From: an uncultured bacterium
GTDB lineage: Bacteria > Patescibacteriota > Saccharimonadia > Saccharimonadales > Saccharimonadaceae
Direction of reading: 5' to 3'
Length of the DNA stretch: 8,214 bases
Assembly: GCA_903844835.1 (NCBI GenBank)
Contig: CAIMUU010000058.1
Span: 1-8,214 of the forward strand
Part shown: positions 1-6,318 of the stretch, piece by piece
Position numbering within the stretch: the stretch's first letter is position 1
Layout: every line of letters starts with the position of its first letter
The notes under the pieces: model-generated
Database searches by the model: none
What the model was told of the DNA's origin: nothing
Seen by the model: only the letters and a program-made list of their open reading frames with translations
Program-made: the position numbers and the translations under genes

Positions 1-96
1 CGCGAGTTCTCCGGTGTTGCTGAATTTCACCGGCCCGCAGATCTCATTCCAGCTCGGGGGCGAACTCGGAGTCGCCGGGGTCTCTGCAGTCAATAG
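1..96. other. GC-rich segment of unknown nature, possibly the tail of an upstream gene or a palindromic element
   Basis: Bases 1-90 contain 57 G/C (63%), while bases 91-120 contain 8 of 30, so composition changes abruptly just before the metG promoter. Frame 1 is open from the window edge to a TAG at 94-96 and could be the last 31 codons of an upstream gene, but the translation is Arg-rich and I do not recognise it. Inverted pairs are visible: CGAGTTC (3-9) with GAACTCG (62-68), CCGGTG (11-16) with CACCGG (28-33), and a hairpin at 59-76 with one bulged A. No T-run follows 59-76, so it is not a normal terminator. Three short blocks (GAACTCGG, CGCCGGGG, CTGCAG) recur in the GC-rich insertion of mnmA. 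Confidence 0.4.
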
Positions 97-102
97 TCAA
101 TC

Positions 103-111
103 TGTTACAAT
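103..111 (+). promoter_or_regulatory. Extended -10 promoter of metG
   Basis: TGT followed by TACAAT (106-111) is an extended -10 element (TGn plus a 5/6 match to TATAAT). I see no convincing -35 box. The expected transcription start, about 7 nt past the hexamer, is near 118, which leaves only about 6 nt before the metG ATG at 124. No Shine-Dalgarno lies in that gap, so metG would be near-leaderless. Confidence 0.55.
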
Positions 112-123
112 AGTATCAATATT

Positions 124-1608
124 ATGGAAAAGAAATTATATATTACGACCTCGATACCGTATGTTAACGGTACACCGCATATTGGCAATGCCATAGATTA
201 TTTGCTGGCAGATATTTGGACGCGCTACCAAAAACAAAATGGTCACGAAGTCCGTTTTCAAGTTGGCACTGATGAACATGGTAATAAAATAGCCATCAAA
301 GCCGCCGAAGCTGGGCTTGATCCAAAAGCTTACACTGATAAAATGTATGTTAATTTTGAACTACTCATGAAAAAAATGGGCGCTAGTTACACGGATTTTA
401 TCCGCACAACTGACCCGCACCATATTGCAAGCTCTCAATATATTTGGCAAAAGTTGCAACCTTATATCTACAAGGCCAACTATGAGGGATGGTATTGTGT
501 TGGCTGTGAGTCATTTGTGACCGAAAAAGAGGCGACTGAAAATAATGGTGTCTGTCCTGATCATAATCAACCATACCAGCACCTTAGTGAAGAAAATTAT
601 TATCTGAAATCAAGTGCCTTTACAGATCAGGTTCGAGAAGCAATTGCAAGTGATACGATGCAAATTGTGCCAGAATTTCGTAAAAGGGAATTTTTGGAAT
701 TAATCAAAGACGGCCTCAGAGACGTTAGTATATCGCGCCCAAAAAAGAATCTTAGTTGGGGCGTGCCCGTACCAGGCGACCCTGATCAAATTATGTATGT
801 CTGGTTAGACGCACTTGCAAATTACATTACGGTTTTGGGTTATCCAGTTCAAGCTGGCTGGGAACAATATTGGCCTGCCGATGTTGAAGTAATGGGCAAG
901 GACAACTTGCGGTTCCATGCCGGGATTTGGCCGACGATGCTTCTCGGGCTTGGTCTAGCTTTGCCAAAAAGATTACTGGTCCATGGCCACGTTCATGTGG
1001 CTGGCCAAAAGATGAGTAAGTCACTCGGTAATGTAATCGACCCAATCCAGATTATTGATGACTATGGTCTGGATGCCTTTCGCTATTTCTTTGCGCGTCA
1101 TATCCCAACGCTCGATGACGGTGATTTTACTTGGGAAACATTTGAAAATTCGTACAATACCGAACTTGCCAATGACCTCGGTAATGTTATTCAGCGCGTT
1201 GCTGGAATGGTGACTCGTTACCAGGCTGGCGTAATCGGCGAAGTGCCACAGGGTGAACACGATATGGACACTTACCATAAAGCGATGGAAGATTTGCAAT
1301 TTGATAAAGCGCTTGACGAAGTTTGGTTGATGGTTCGTAGTTTGAACCAATATATCGAAAATGTGAAACCTTGGGAAATTGCTAAGCTTGCCGTAAAAGA
1401 TGCTGAGGCTAAAGTCCATCTTGAAGAAGTGTTAAATAATGCCGTCGGAGCTTTGACGCAAATTGGTGACCTATTAGTGCCATTTTTGCCAGCTACAGCC
1501 GAAAAAATTCACCAAGTCTTTAAGGCTGGTTCGGTTGTGGCAGTAGAGGCAGTCTTATTTCCTCGAATTTACAAACATACCGTTAACCCAAATGCCCCAA
1601 AGGTCTAG
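124..1608 (+). CDS. metG: Methionyl-tRNA synthetase
   Basis: This cytoplasmic class I aminoacyl-tRNA synthetase charges tRNA-Met with methionine using ATP. The 494-residue product opens with the typical TSIPYVNGTPHIGN; the HIGH signature is HIGN at residues 19-22. A zinc-knuckle insertion follows, with ligands C125, C128, C144 and, where a fourth Cys is usual, H147. YVWLDAL lies around residues 225-231 and the KMSKS loop is at 296-300. A helical anticodon-binding domain occupies roughly 345-490, including NQYIENVKPWEIAK near residue 407. The protein ends without the C-terminal EMAP-II/OB tRNA-binding domain, so it is a short MetRS, as is common in reduced bacteria. The ATG at 124 is chosen because it sits at the conserved N terminus; no Shine-Dalgarno precedes it and a -10 element ends at 111. 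tatD starts 5 nt after the TAG stop. Confidence 0.97.
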   Translation: MEKKLYITTSIPYVNGTPHIGNAIDYLLADIWTRYQKQNGHEVRFQVGTDEHGNKIAIKAAEAGLDPKAYTDKMYVNFELLMKKMGASYTDFIRTTDPHHIASSQYIWQKLQPYIYKANYEGWYCVGCESFVTEKEATENNGVCPDHNQPYQHLSEENYYLKSSAFTDQVREAIASDTMQIVPEFRKREFLELIKDGLRDVSISRPKKNLSWGVPVPGDPDQIMYVWLDALANYITVLGYPVQAGWEQYWPADVEVMGKDNLRFHAGIWPTMLLGLGLALPKRLLVHGHVHVAGQKMSKSLGNVIDPIQIIDDYGLDAFRYFFARHIPTLDDGDFTWETFENSYNTELANDLGNVIQRVAGMVTRYQAGVIGEVPQGEHDMDTYHKAMEDLQFDKALDEVWLMVRSLNQYIENVKPWEIAKLAVKDAEAKVHLEEVLNNAVGALTQIGDLLVPFLPATAEKIHQVFKAGSVVAVEAVLFPRIYKHTVNPNAPKV

Positions 1609-1613
1609 GTTGT

Positions 1614-2420
1614 ATGTTAATAGACACGCATTGTCACATCCATGATGATGATTATCCGCTAGATATTGAACAGGTTATGGCCCATGCCCATCAGGCTGGA
1701 GTTATGCAGATGATTTGCATTGGGACTAGTAGCCCTAATTCTCAACTTGCTATGGAATTTGTCGATAATCATGATGGGGTGTTCGCATCGGTCGGGGTTC
1801 ATCCTCACTCGGCGAACGAAGGCTTAGGGCATTTGGCCGAGATTATTCGTATAGGCACTAGTATGGGTGATTTTTCGATTAAAGCTGAGCGGTCGGCTCA
1901 TAAATTGATAGCAATTGGCGAAATCGGCCTTGATTATCATTACAGCGACGGTAGCCCGCACGACGTTCAAAAAATTGTGTTGGTTGAACAGATTAAGTTG
2001 GCCATGCAGTATAATTTGCCAATAATTTTTCATGTTAGGGAGGCATTTGATGATTTTTGGCCAATCATCGATGGCTTTATTAATGCAGGCCAGCAAATCA
2101 AAGGGGTACTACATAGCTTTACGGATTCTCAAAAAAATGCCGACGAAGCCATAAAAAGAGGGCTGTATATTGGCGTTAATGGCTATAGCACTTTTACCAA
2201 AGACGAGGCCACAAAAGCAATGTTTGCTGGCTTGCCTCTCGACAAAATTTTACTCGAAACAGATGCCCCTTACTTGACTCCTAACCCTTTTCGTGGTAAA
2301 GTAAATGAGCCAGCATTTGTAAGAAGTGTTGCAGAATTTCATGGAGCGATTCGTCAAATTTCAACTGAACAAGTTGAAAATATTACAACTGCAAATGCCC
2401 AGAAGTTATTCAAACTCTAA
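1614..2420 (+). CDS. tatD: TatD family metal-dependent hydrolase (DNase)
   Basis: TatD proteins are TIM-barrel, divalent-metal-dependent deoxyribonucleases implicated in DNA repair and degradation. The family's metal-ligand pattern is complete: H6 and H8 in DTHCH, the VGVHPH motif at 60-65, E103 in GEIGLDYH, H140 in HVREA, H167 in LHSF and D217 in ETDAPYLTP. PFRGKVNEPAFV follows that last motif, as is standard. The length of 268 residues is normal. The start is the ATG 5 nt after the metG stop. AAAGG (1599-1603) and AGGT (1607-1610) give weak Shine-Dalgarno possibilities, so cotranscription and coupling with metG are likely. The metG-tatD pairing is also known in Bacillus (metS-yabD). The precise substrate in this organism is not shown by the sequence. 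Confidence 0.95.
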   Translation: MLIDTHCHIHDDDYPLDIEQVMAHAHQAGVMQMICIGTSSPNSQLAMEFVDNHDGVFASVGVHPHSANEGLGHLAEIIRIGTSMGDFSIKAERSAHKLIAIGEIGLDYHYSDGSPHDVQKIVLVEQIKLAMQYNLPIIFHVREAFDDFWPIIDGFINAGQQIKGVLHSFTDSQKNADEAIKRGLYIGVNGYSTFTKDEATKAMFAGLPLDKILLETDAPYLTPNPFRGKVNEPAFVRSVAEFHGAIRQISTEQVENITTANAQKLFKL

Positions 2421-2439
2421 AATAGACAAATAAATAAAA

Positions 2440-2469
2440 TTGACCAACCTAAGTGAGAGAGGCTTTAAT
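2440..2469 (+). promoter_or_regulatory. Promoter of the 254-aa unknown gene
   Basis: TTGACC (2440-2445) and TTTAAT (2464-2469) are separated by 18 nt, and each matches the sigma-70 consensus at 5 of 6 positions. The expected transcription start, near 2476, lies 2 nt before the ATG at 2478, so the mRNA would be leaderless. The promoter fills the 57-nt gap after tatD, where I see no terminator. Confidence 0.6.
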
Positions 2470-2477
2470 AAGTGTTT

Positions 2478-3242
2478 ATGTCAGAAAATTCCAATAGCCA
2501 ATTCCATATTCCTAGTAGTAATTATGGCCCAGATTCAGACGGGCCCGCTTATGGTGGTGCGCTAGAAAATGTCTATGATATGTACCGTGTTATCGGCCAA
2601 TCTATTGATAATCAAGCCGGTAGCCAAAGTCAAGTGGAAAAAGCCGTAAGCCCAATGCTAAGTAGATTACATGATATTGGTGATAACCTGGAAAGGGCTA
2701 GAACTGAAAAATTGCAGGCTCAGCCTAATCGTCGTTCTATCGATTTGCAAATCTTTGTTAGCGATATAGCTAAGTTGTTATTTAATAGAAGTTTGTCTGA
2801 AAAGTCATACGAATCACTATTAAGAAACGAATTAGTCGCTAAAGAAAGTAAAGTTGGTGCAGCCATATTCGGGTTGAAGACAACCGACAGTGAGCGCAGT
2901 GAGTTTTTCTATGATGGTCGCGATGGCAATGGCGTTGATAGTTGGTTTTTTCATCAAGAAAAATCTATTGATGGTACTGGGAATCGTCAATCAAAAACGC
3001 TTCACTATGAAGTCTTGCCAGCCGGCATATTGTTAGTCGGCAGTGGTTATTTGCAGACCGAAGAACTTAGTAAGTTTATTACTGCAACTGAAATGTATAA
3101 TTCGCGAGTGATTGAACAGATTTATTCTGGCAAAGAACAAAATCATAATACGCATCGTTCAAACGGTACTATGCAAAAAATTGGTAAAGCTATCAGGTTA
3201 TTTAGCAAAGACGGTTATGACAATAACCAATCTGCTGCCTAA
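2478..3242 (+). CDS. Unrecognised 254-residue soluble protein
   Basis: I do not recognise a family. The reading frame is robust and follows the codon style of its neighbours. The N terminus is Ser/Asn/Gly-rich and probably disordered (about residues 1-30). A charged helical stretch follows (about 50-125, with QSQVEKAVSPMLSRLHDIGDNLERA). The middle is more globular and aromatic (EFFYDGRDGNGVDSWFFHQE near 152-171, then LHYEVLPAGILLVGSGYL), and the tail is polar and basic. There is no signal peptide or membrane segment, so it is probably cytoplasmic. ATG 2478 is preferred over an in-frame GTG at 2472 because the predicted transcription start falls at about 2476. There is no Shine-Dalgarno. It ends 16 nt before the cysteine desulfurase gene, so readthrough into the sulfur-transfer genes is likely. 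Its role is unknown. Confidence 0.8.
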   Translation: MSENSNSQFHIPSSNYGPDSDGPAYGGALENVYDMYRVIGQSIDNQAGSQSQVEKAVSPMLSRLHDIGDNLERARTEKLQAQPNRRSIDLQIFVSDIAKLLFNRSLSEKSYESLLRNELVAKESKVGAAIFGLKTTDSERSEFFYDGRDGNGVDSWFFHQEKSIDGTGNRQSKTLHYEVLPAGILLVGSGYLQTEELSKFITATEMYNSRVIEQIYSGKEQNHNTHRSNGTMQKIGKAIRLFSKDGYDNNQSAA

Positions 3243-3243
3243 C

Positions 3244-3252
3244 TGATATACT
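3244..3252 (+). promoter_or_regulatory. Extended -10 promoter of the cysteine desulfurase gene
   Basis: TGA followed by TATACT (3247-3252) is an extended -10 element with a 5/6 hexamer. No good -35 is present at the right distance. The element starts 2 nt after the stop of the preceding gene and ends only 6 nt before ATG 3259, so the predicted transcription start coincides with the start codon. Supply from upstream readthrough is also possible. Confidence 0.45.
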
Positions 3253-3258
3253 GGTAAG

Positions 3259-4413
3259 ATGAGCACAGAGCAGATTTATCTTGACTATGCCGCCGCGACT
3301 CCAATAGATGAGCGGGTTATTGCCGTTATGCAAACATATTTTACTGATGATTTTTATAATCCTTCGAGTCCGTATATGCCTGCCGTTAAGGTTAGGCGGG
3401 CTTTTGAAGATGCCAAGCAAACTCTCGCAAATTTAATTGGGGCGAAATCTGGCGCAGTTATTATGACGGCCGGAGCGACCGAATCAATTAATCTAGCATT
3501 TAATTGGGTGACTGGGCATGTTGTTGTCCCAAATATTGAGCATCATGCAGTCCTTCGATGTGCCAGTGCGCTTAGCCATACAATCGTCAGCGCCGACAGT
3601 AGGGGCTATGTGTCGGCTGAAGTAATCAAAGAAGCGATTCGGCCAGATACTCAGTTAGTTAGTGTGGCTTTGGCAAATAATGAATTGGGCACAATTCAGC
3701 CAATTCGTGCTATTGCTGAAATTATTAAAAACGAACGCGAACAGCGATTGATTAGTGGCAACTTAACGCCTATTTTCCTGCACTGCGATGCCTCACAAGG
3801 TGCTGGTCAAATCGATATTAATGTTGCCAGGTTGGGTGTTGATATGATGACTATTAATGCCGGTAAGATTTATGGTCCAAAGCAAGTCGGGTTACTTTGG
3901 GCGGATAGTCGAGTCCAATTAGCGCCACAGATTGTTGGCGGTGGCCAAGAGCGCGGTATGCGCAGCGGTACGGAAAATGTAGCTGGCACGATTGGTTTTG
4001 CAAAGGCACTTGAACTGGTAATCGAGCATCGCACATTTGAGTCAGAGAGACTTGCAAAGCTACGTGATGATCTTCAGCGGACGCTAACCAGCGCTTTCTC
4101 TGACGCGGTGGTTTCGGGCTATGAGAAACATCGCTTGGCTAGTTATTTACACATTTCTTTCCCCGGTATTGATGCCGAGAGATTAATATTTATTCTTGAA
4201 AATAGGAGCGTATTAGTTGCCTCGGGGAGTGCCTGTGCCGCCAATAAGGGCACCCGCTCACATGTCTTAACGGCAATCGGTTTGGCCCCAGAATTAGCCG
4301 ATGGCAGTATCCGAATTACGCTTGGGCATCAATCGAACACCGAGAATGTTAAAAAGGCCGGCAAAATTTTAATTGAAGAAATTAACAATGAATATGCAAG
4401 GATAAAAAGATGA
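3259..4413 (+). CDS. Cysteine desulfurase (NifS/IscS family), probable sulfur donor for MnmA
   Basis: This PLP-dependent fold-type I enzyme converts cysteine to alanine and holds the sulfur as a persulfide. The 384-residue product begins IYLDYAAATPID, as in group I desulfurases. Visible active-site elements are the TAGATESIN PLP-phosphate loop near residue 73, H95/H96 (EHHAVL), ANNELGTIQP, D177 and Q180 (CDASQGAGQ), PLP lysine K203 (NAGKIYGPKQ), RSGTENVAG, and the persulfide cysteine C326 in SGSACAANKG. The usual Ser-x-His-Lys around the PLP lysine is Asn-Ala-Gly-Lys here. My impression is that this variant is common in CPR bacteria. The stop overlaps the next start (ATGA) and mnmA follows one gene later. 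This resembles the yrvO-mnmA pair of Bacillus and suggests service to tRNA thiolation; a role in Fe-S assembly is not excluded. No Shine-Dalgarno precedes the ATG. Confidence 0.93.
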   Translation: MSTEQIYLDYAAATPIDERVIAVMQTYFTDDFYNPSSPYMPAVKVRRAFEDAKQTLANLIGAKSGAVIMTAGATESINLAFNWVTGHVVVPNIEHHAVLRCASALSHTIVSADSRGYVSAEVIKEAIRPDTQLVSVALANNELGTIQPIRAIAEIIKNEREQRLISGNLTPIFLHCDASQGAGQIDINVARLGVDMMTINAGKIYGPKQVGLLWADSRVQLAPQIVGGGQERGMRSGTENVAGTIGFAKALELVIEHRTFESERLAKLRDDLQRTLTSAFSDAVVSGYEKHRLASYLHISFPGIDAERLIFILENRSVLVASGSACAANKGTRSHVLTAIGLAPELADGSIRITLGHQSNTENVKKAGKILIEEINNEYARIKR

Positions 4414-5009
4414 TTAGACGACTAATATTTTTGGTTGTTTCAATTATTTCGATTATCATCGGGCTTAGTATTTATCTTCAGCCAGATAACCTGCGCGACT
4501 GCGAAAAATCACCAGGCGTTAATTCTAGCTGTAGCTCGGTTGACGCAATAGTGGCAATTAGCGGAGGTGATACGGTCGCTCGGGCGAATCAGGCGATTGA
4601 ATTATTCAAAGACGGCTGGTCAAATGTTTTGATTTTTTCAGGAGACGCTATTGACGAAAACAGCCCAAGTAATGCCTACGTCATGCAACAATTGGCAATT
4701 TCCGCAGGAGTGCCCGCAGAATCAATCTACATTGACGAAAAAGCTGATTCAACCAAGCAAAATGCCGAAAATACACAACTAATATTCGCCGAATTAGGCA
4801 TTAATAAAATTATTTTAGTTACGTCTGGCTATCATCAACGTCGAGCTAGCCTTGAGTTTGAAAAATATACCCAAGATGTCGTCATATTAAATCATCCTGT
4901 GCTTTCCGATAAGGACTGGTCGGTTTGGTGGTGGTTGACACCACGTGGTTGGTGGTTGGCTGGTTCAGAGTTCGCAAAGATAATTGTACTGAAGGTAGTT
5001 GGTGCCTAG
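4410..5009 (+). CDS. YdcF/SanA-like DUF218 membrane-anchored protein
   Basis: The 199-residue protein starts with one hydrophobic segment (about residues 4-22) after a short basic N terminus. It is likely a signal anchor with the domain outside the membrane. A DUF218 domain follows, recognised by VAISGGD (48-54) with ARANQAIELFKDGW, IDEKADSTKQNAENT near 110, and LVTSGYHQRRA (136-146). The family (YdcF, SanA, ElyC) is linked to envelope functions, and E. coli YdcF binds S-adenosylmethionine; the reaction here is unknown. The C terminus is Trp-rich (W170, W173-W175, W181, W182, with LTPRG between) and ends in a hydrophobic stretch that may touch the membrane. The ATG overlaps the desulfurase stop (ATGA), and AAGGA at 4398-4402 gives a correctly spaced Shine-Dalgarno. 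mnmA starts 2 nt after its stop, so this is an operon-internal gene. Confidence 0.85.
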   Translation: MIRRLIFLVVSIISIIIGLSIYLQPDNLRDCEKSPGVNSSCSSVDAIVAISGGDTVARANQAIELFKDGWSNVLIFSGDAIDENSPSNAYVMQQLAISAGVPAESIYIDEKADSTKQNAENTQLIFAELGINKIILVTSGYHQRRASLEFEKYTQDVVILNHPVLSDKDWSVWWWLTPRGWWLAGSEFAKIIVLKVVGA

Positions 5010-5011
5010 CT

Positions 5012-6196
5012 GTGGTCAAAAAAACTAAGGTATACGTTGGTATGAGCGGGGGTGTTGACTCGTCGCTGTCAGCCGCGTTATTAGTCGAGCAAGGCTATGA
5101 CGTAACCGGTGTTTATATGAAGAACTGGACTATGGATTTGCCTGGAGTTAAGTGCCCATGGGCTGACGATTTAGCTGATGCCAAACGCGTGGCTGTACAG
5201 CTGGGAATTGATTTTAAAGTATTTGACTTTCAAAAAGAATACAAGCAAAAAGTTGTTGATTATATGATAGACGAATATAAAAAAGGTCGTACTCCGAACC
5301 CCGACATTATGTGCAATCAAGAGGTCAAATTTAAGTTGTTTTTGGACGCAGCGTTAGAAGATGGTGCTGATTTAATTGCGACCGGCCATTATGCAAGAGT
5401 TTCAAATAGTGAAACTGAAATGTCGGCATCTGTTTCTAAAGAACATCTGCAGCCCGAGTTCAGTAAGGCGCCGGGGCCCTTAATGGACGCGGCGCGAAGC
5501 CGTTCTGAAGAAATAGGTGCTGGCAGTTCAGTCCATGGTTATAAAGGGGTGTTACTGCGTGCGGTTGATGACAATAAGGATCAGACATACTTTTTGTATC
5601 GAGTGACGGGTGAGGCTATGGCAAAGACCTTATTCCCAATTGGCGAATTCACCAAGCCTCAGGTGCGTAAAATGGCAGCCGAGCGTGGTCTAACAACAGC
5701 AATAAAAAAAGATTCACAAGGTATCTGTTTTGTAGGTCAAGTAGGCATTCGTGATTTTTTGAGTATGTATGTTAAACAGCAATCCGGGAAAATTATTGAA
5801 AGCAAGTCTAAAAAAGTATTGGGCCATCATGATGGAGCAATTTTCTATACACTTGGCCAGCGCCATGGTCTGGAATTAGGCGGTGGATTGCCATACTATG
5901 TCGTTGGCAAGGATATGGACAAGAATGAAGTTTACGTAACAACCGATCTGAATAACGATAATCTGTGGAGTGATGAGATCCATTTAGACGAGGTCCATTG
6001 GATTAACCAGGCTCCAGCTGATGGGGAATATCAGATTAGAATTCGTCATCGTGCGCCATTAATCAAGGCATTTTTAAAAGTATCCGACAACTCTGCAGTT
6101 CTTAGATTTGATAATCCCGAGCGTGCCACGGCTAATGGTCAGTCGGTTGTAATTTATGATAATGAAGTTTGCCTTGGTGGCGGTGTAGTTAACTAG
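5012..6196 (+). CDS. mnmA: tRNA 2-thiouridine(34) synthase MnmA, with an in-frame insertion
   Basis: MnmA adenylates U34 of tRNA-Lys, -Glu and -Gln and inserts sulfur at C2. The N-terminal ATP-pyrophosphatase domain carries the SGGVDS P-loop (12-17), GVKCPWADDLADAKR near 46-60 and the first catalytic cysteine C101 in NPDIMCNQ. The second, persulfide-carrying cysteine is C239 in GICFVGQ. LGQRHG and a C-terminal barrel with IRHRAPLIKA complete the family layout. The start is GTG 5012, 2 nt after the DUF218 stop. The frame stays open upstream to 4925, but those residues belong to the overlapping gene and precede the conserved start. The product has 394 residues, versus about 360-370 usual. The excess lies between GHYAR (125-129) and LLRAVDDNKDQ (181-191), where about 40 extra residues occur. 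No well-spaced Shine-Dalgarno is present (GAAGG lies 16 nt away), so translational coupling is likely. Confidence 0.95.
   Translation: MVKKTKVYVGMSGGVDSSLSAALLVEQGYDVTGVYMKNWTMDLPGVKCPWADDLADAKRVAVQLGIDFKVFDFQKEYKQKVVDYMIDEYKKGRTPNPDIMCNQEVKFKLFLDAALEDGADLIATGHYARVSNSETEMSASVSKEHLQPEFSKAPGPLMDAARSRSEEIGAGSSVHGYKGVLLRAVDDNKDQTYFLYRVTGEAMAKTLFPIGEFTKPQVRKMAAERGLTTAIKKDSQGICFVGQVGIRDFLSMYVKQQSGKIIESKSKKVLGHHDGAIFYTLGQRHGLELGGGLPYYVVGKDMDKNEVYVTTDLNNDNLWSDEIHLDEVHWINQAPADGEYQIRIRHRAPLIKAFLKVSDNSAVLRFDNPERATANGQSVVIYDNEVCLGGGVVN
5447..5509. repeat. GC-rich, partly palindromic insertion inside mnmA
   Basis: Bases 5451-5500 hold 34 G/C of 50 (68%), against 18 of 50 in 5401-5450. Inverted pairs nest here: TTCAG (5459-5463) with CTGAA (5505-5509), GCGCC (5468-5472) with GGCGC (5491-5495), and alternatively TAAGG (5464-5468) with CCTTA. 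The segment is translated in frame as roughly residues 146-166 (QPEFSKAPGP, then ARSRSEE) and lies in the stretch that exceeds normal MnmA length; the full insertion is about 5405-5540. It shares CTGCAG, CCGAGTTC (reverse complement GAACTCGG) and CGCCGGGG with bases 62-89. It may be a palindromic element that inserts into reading frames, like Rickettsia palindromic elements. That is an inference; only two candidate copies are visible. Confidence 0.45.
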
Positions 6197-6201
6197 GCAT
6201 A

Positions 6202-6230
6202 TTGACATATAAGTAAAATAATGTTAATCT
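6202..6230 (+). promoter_or_regulatory. Promoter of the 114-aa gene
   Basis: A perfect TTGACA (6202-6207) is followed after 17 nt by TAATCT (6225-6230), a 3/6 -10 hexamer preceded by TGT (6222-6224) as an extended -10. It starts 5 nt after the mnmA stop, with no terminator in between, so readthrough from mnmA is also possible. The expected start is near 6237, giving a leader of about 82 nt. Confidence 0.6.
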
Positions 6231-6239
6231 ATAGATAGT

Positions 6240-6294
6240 AGCTCCGTAATTGGAGTTTGCACTTGTTGTTACGAAATATCTATCGTAATAACAA
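6240..6294 (+). promoter_or_regulatory. Structured 5' leader with two hairpins
   Basis: Hairpin A pairs 6240-6245 with 6252-6257 (6 bp, one G-U). Hairpin B pairs 6263-6274 with 6283-6294: 12 continuous base pairs with one G-U and an 8-nt loop. An A-rich stretch, not a U-run, follows hairpin B, so it is not a terminator on this strand. It ends about 10 nt before the Shine-Dalgarno, which stays unpaired. It could stabilise the mRNA or bind a regulator; I recognise no known riboswitch. Confidence 0.5.
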
Positions 6295-6318
6295 ATTGAA
6301 AAAGAGGAAGGTGATGTC

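Noticed and set aside
59..80. Hairpin before metG as an intrinsic terminator of an upstream gene
   Set aside because: The stem is followed by GGGGTCTC rather than a T-run.
14..196. 60-codon + strand open frame overlapping the metG start
   Set aside because: It crosses the GC-rich segment, the metG promoter and the conserved MetRS N terminus in another frame; it has no ribosome binding site and no recognisable product.
827..1419. Two minus-strand open frames inside metG
   Set aside because: They lie opposite highly conserved MetRS coding sequence and translate to low-complexity, unrecognisable peptides.
1824..2096. Minus-strand open frame inside tatD
   Set aside because: It is a shadow of the conserved TatD core, without promoter or ribosome binding site.
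2472..2477. GTG at 2472 as start of the 254-aa gene
   Set aside because: It lies 2 nt past the -10 box and upstream of the predicted transcription start; ATG 2478 fits better.
4925..5011. Upstream extension of mnmA into the DUF218 gene
   Set aside because: The conserved MnmA N terminus begins just after GTG 5012; the extension is the DUF218 3' end read in another frame.
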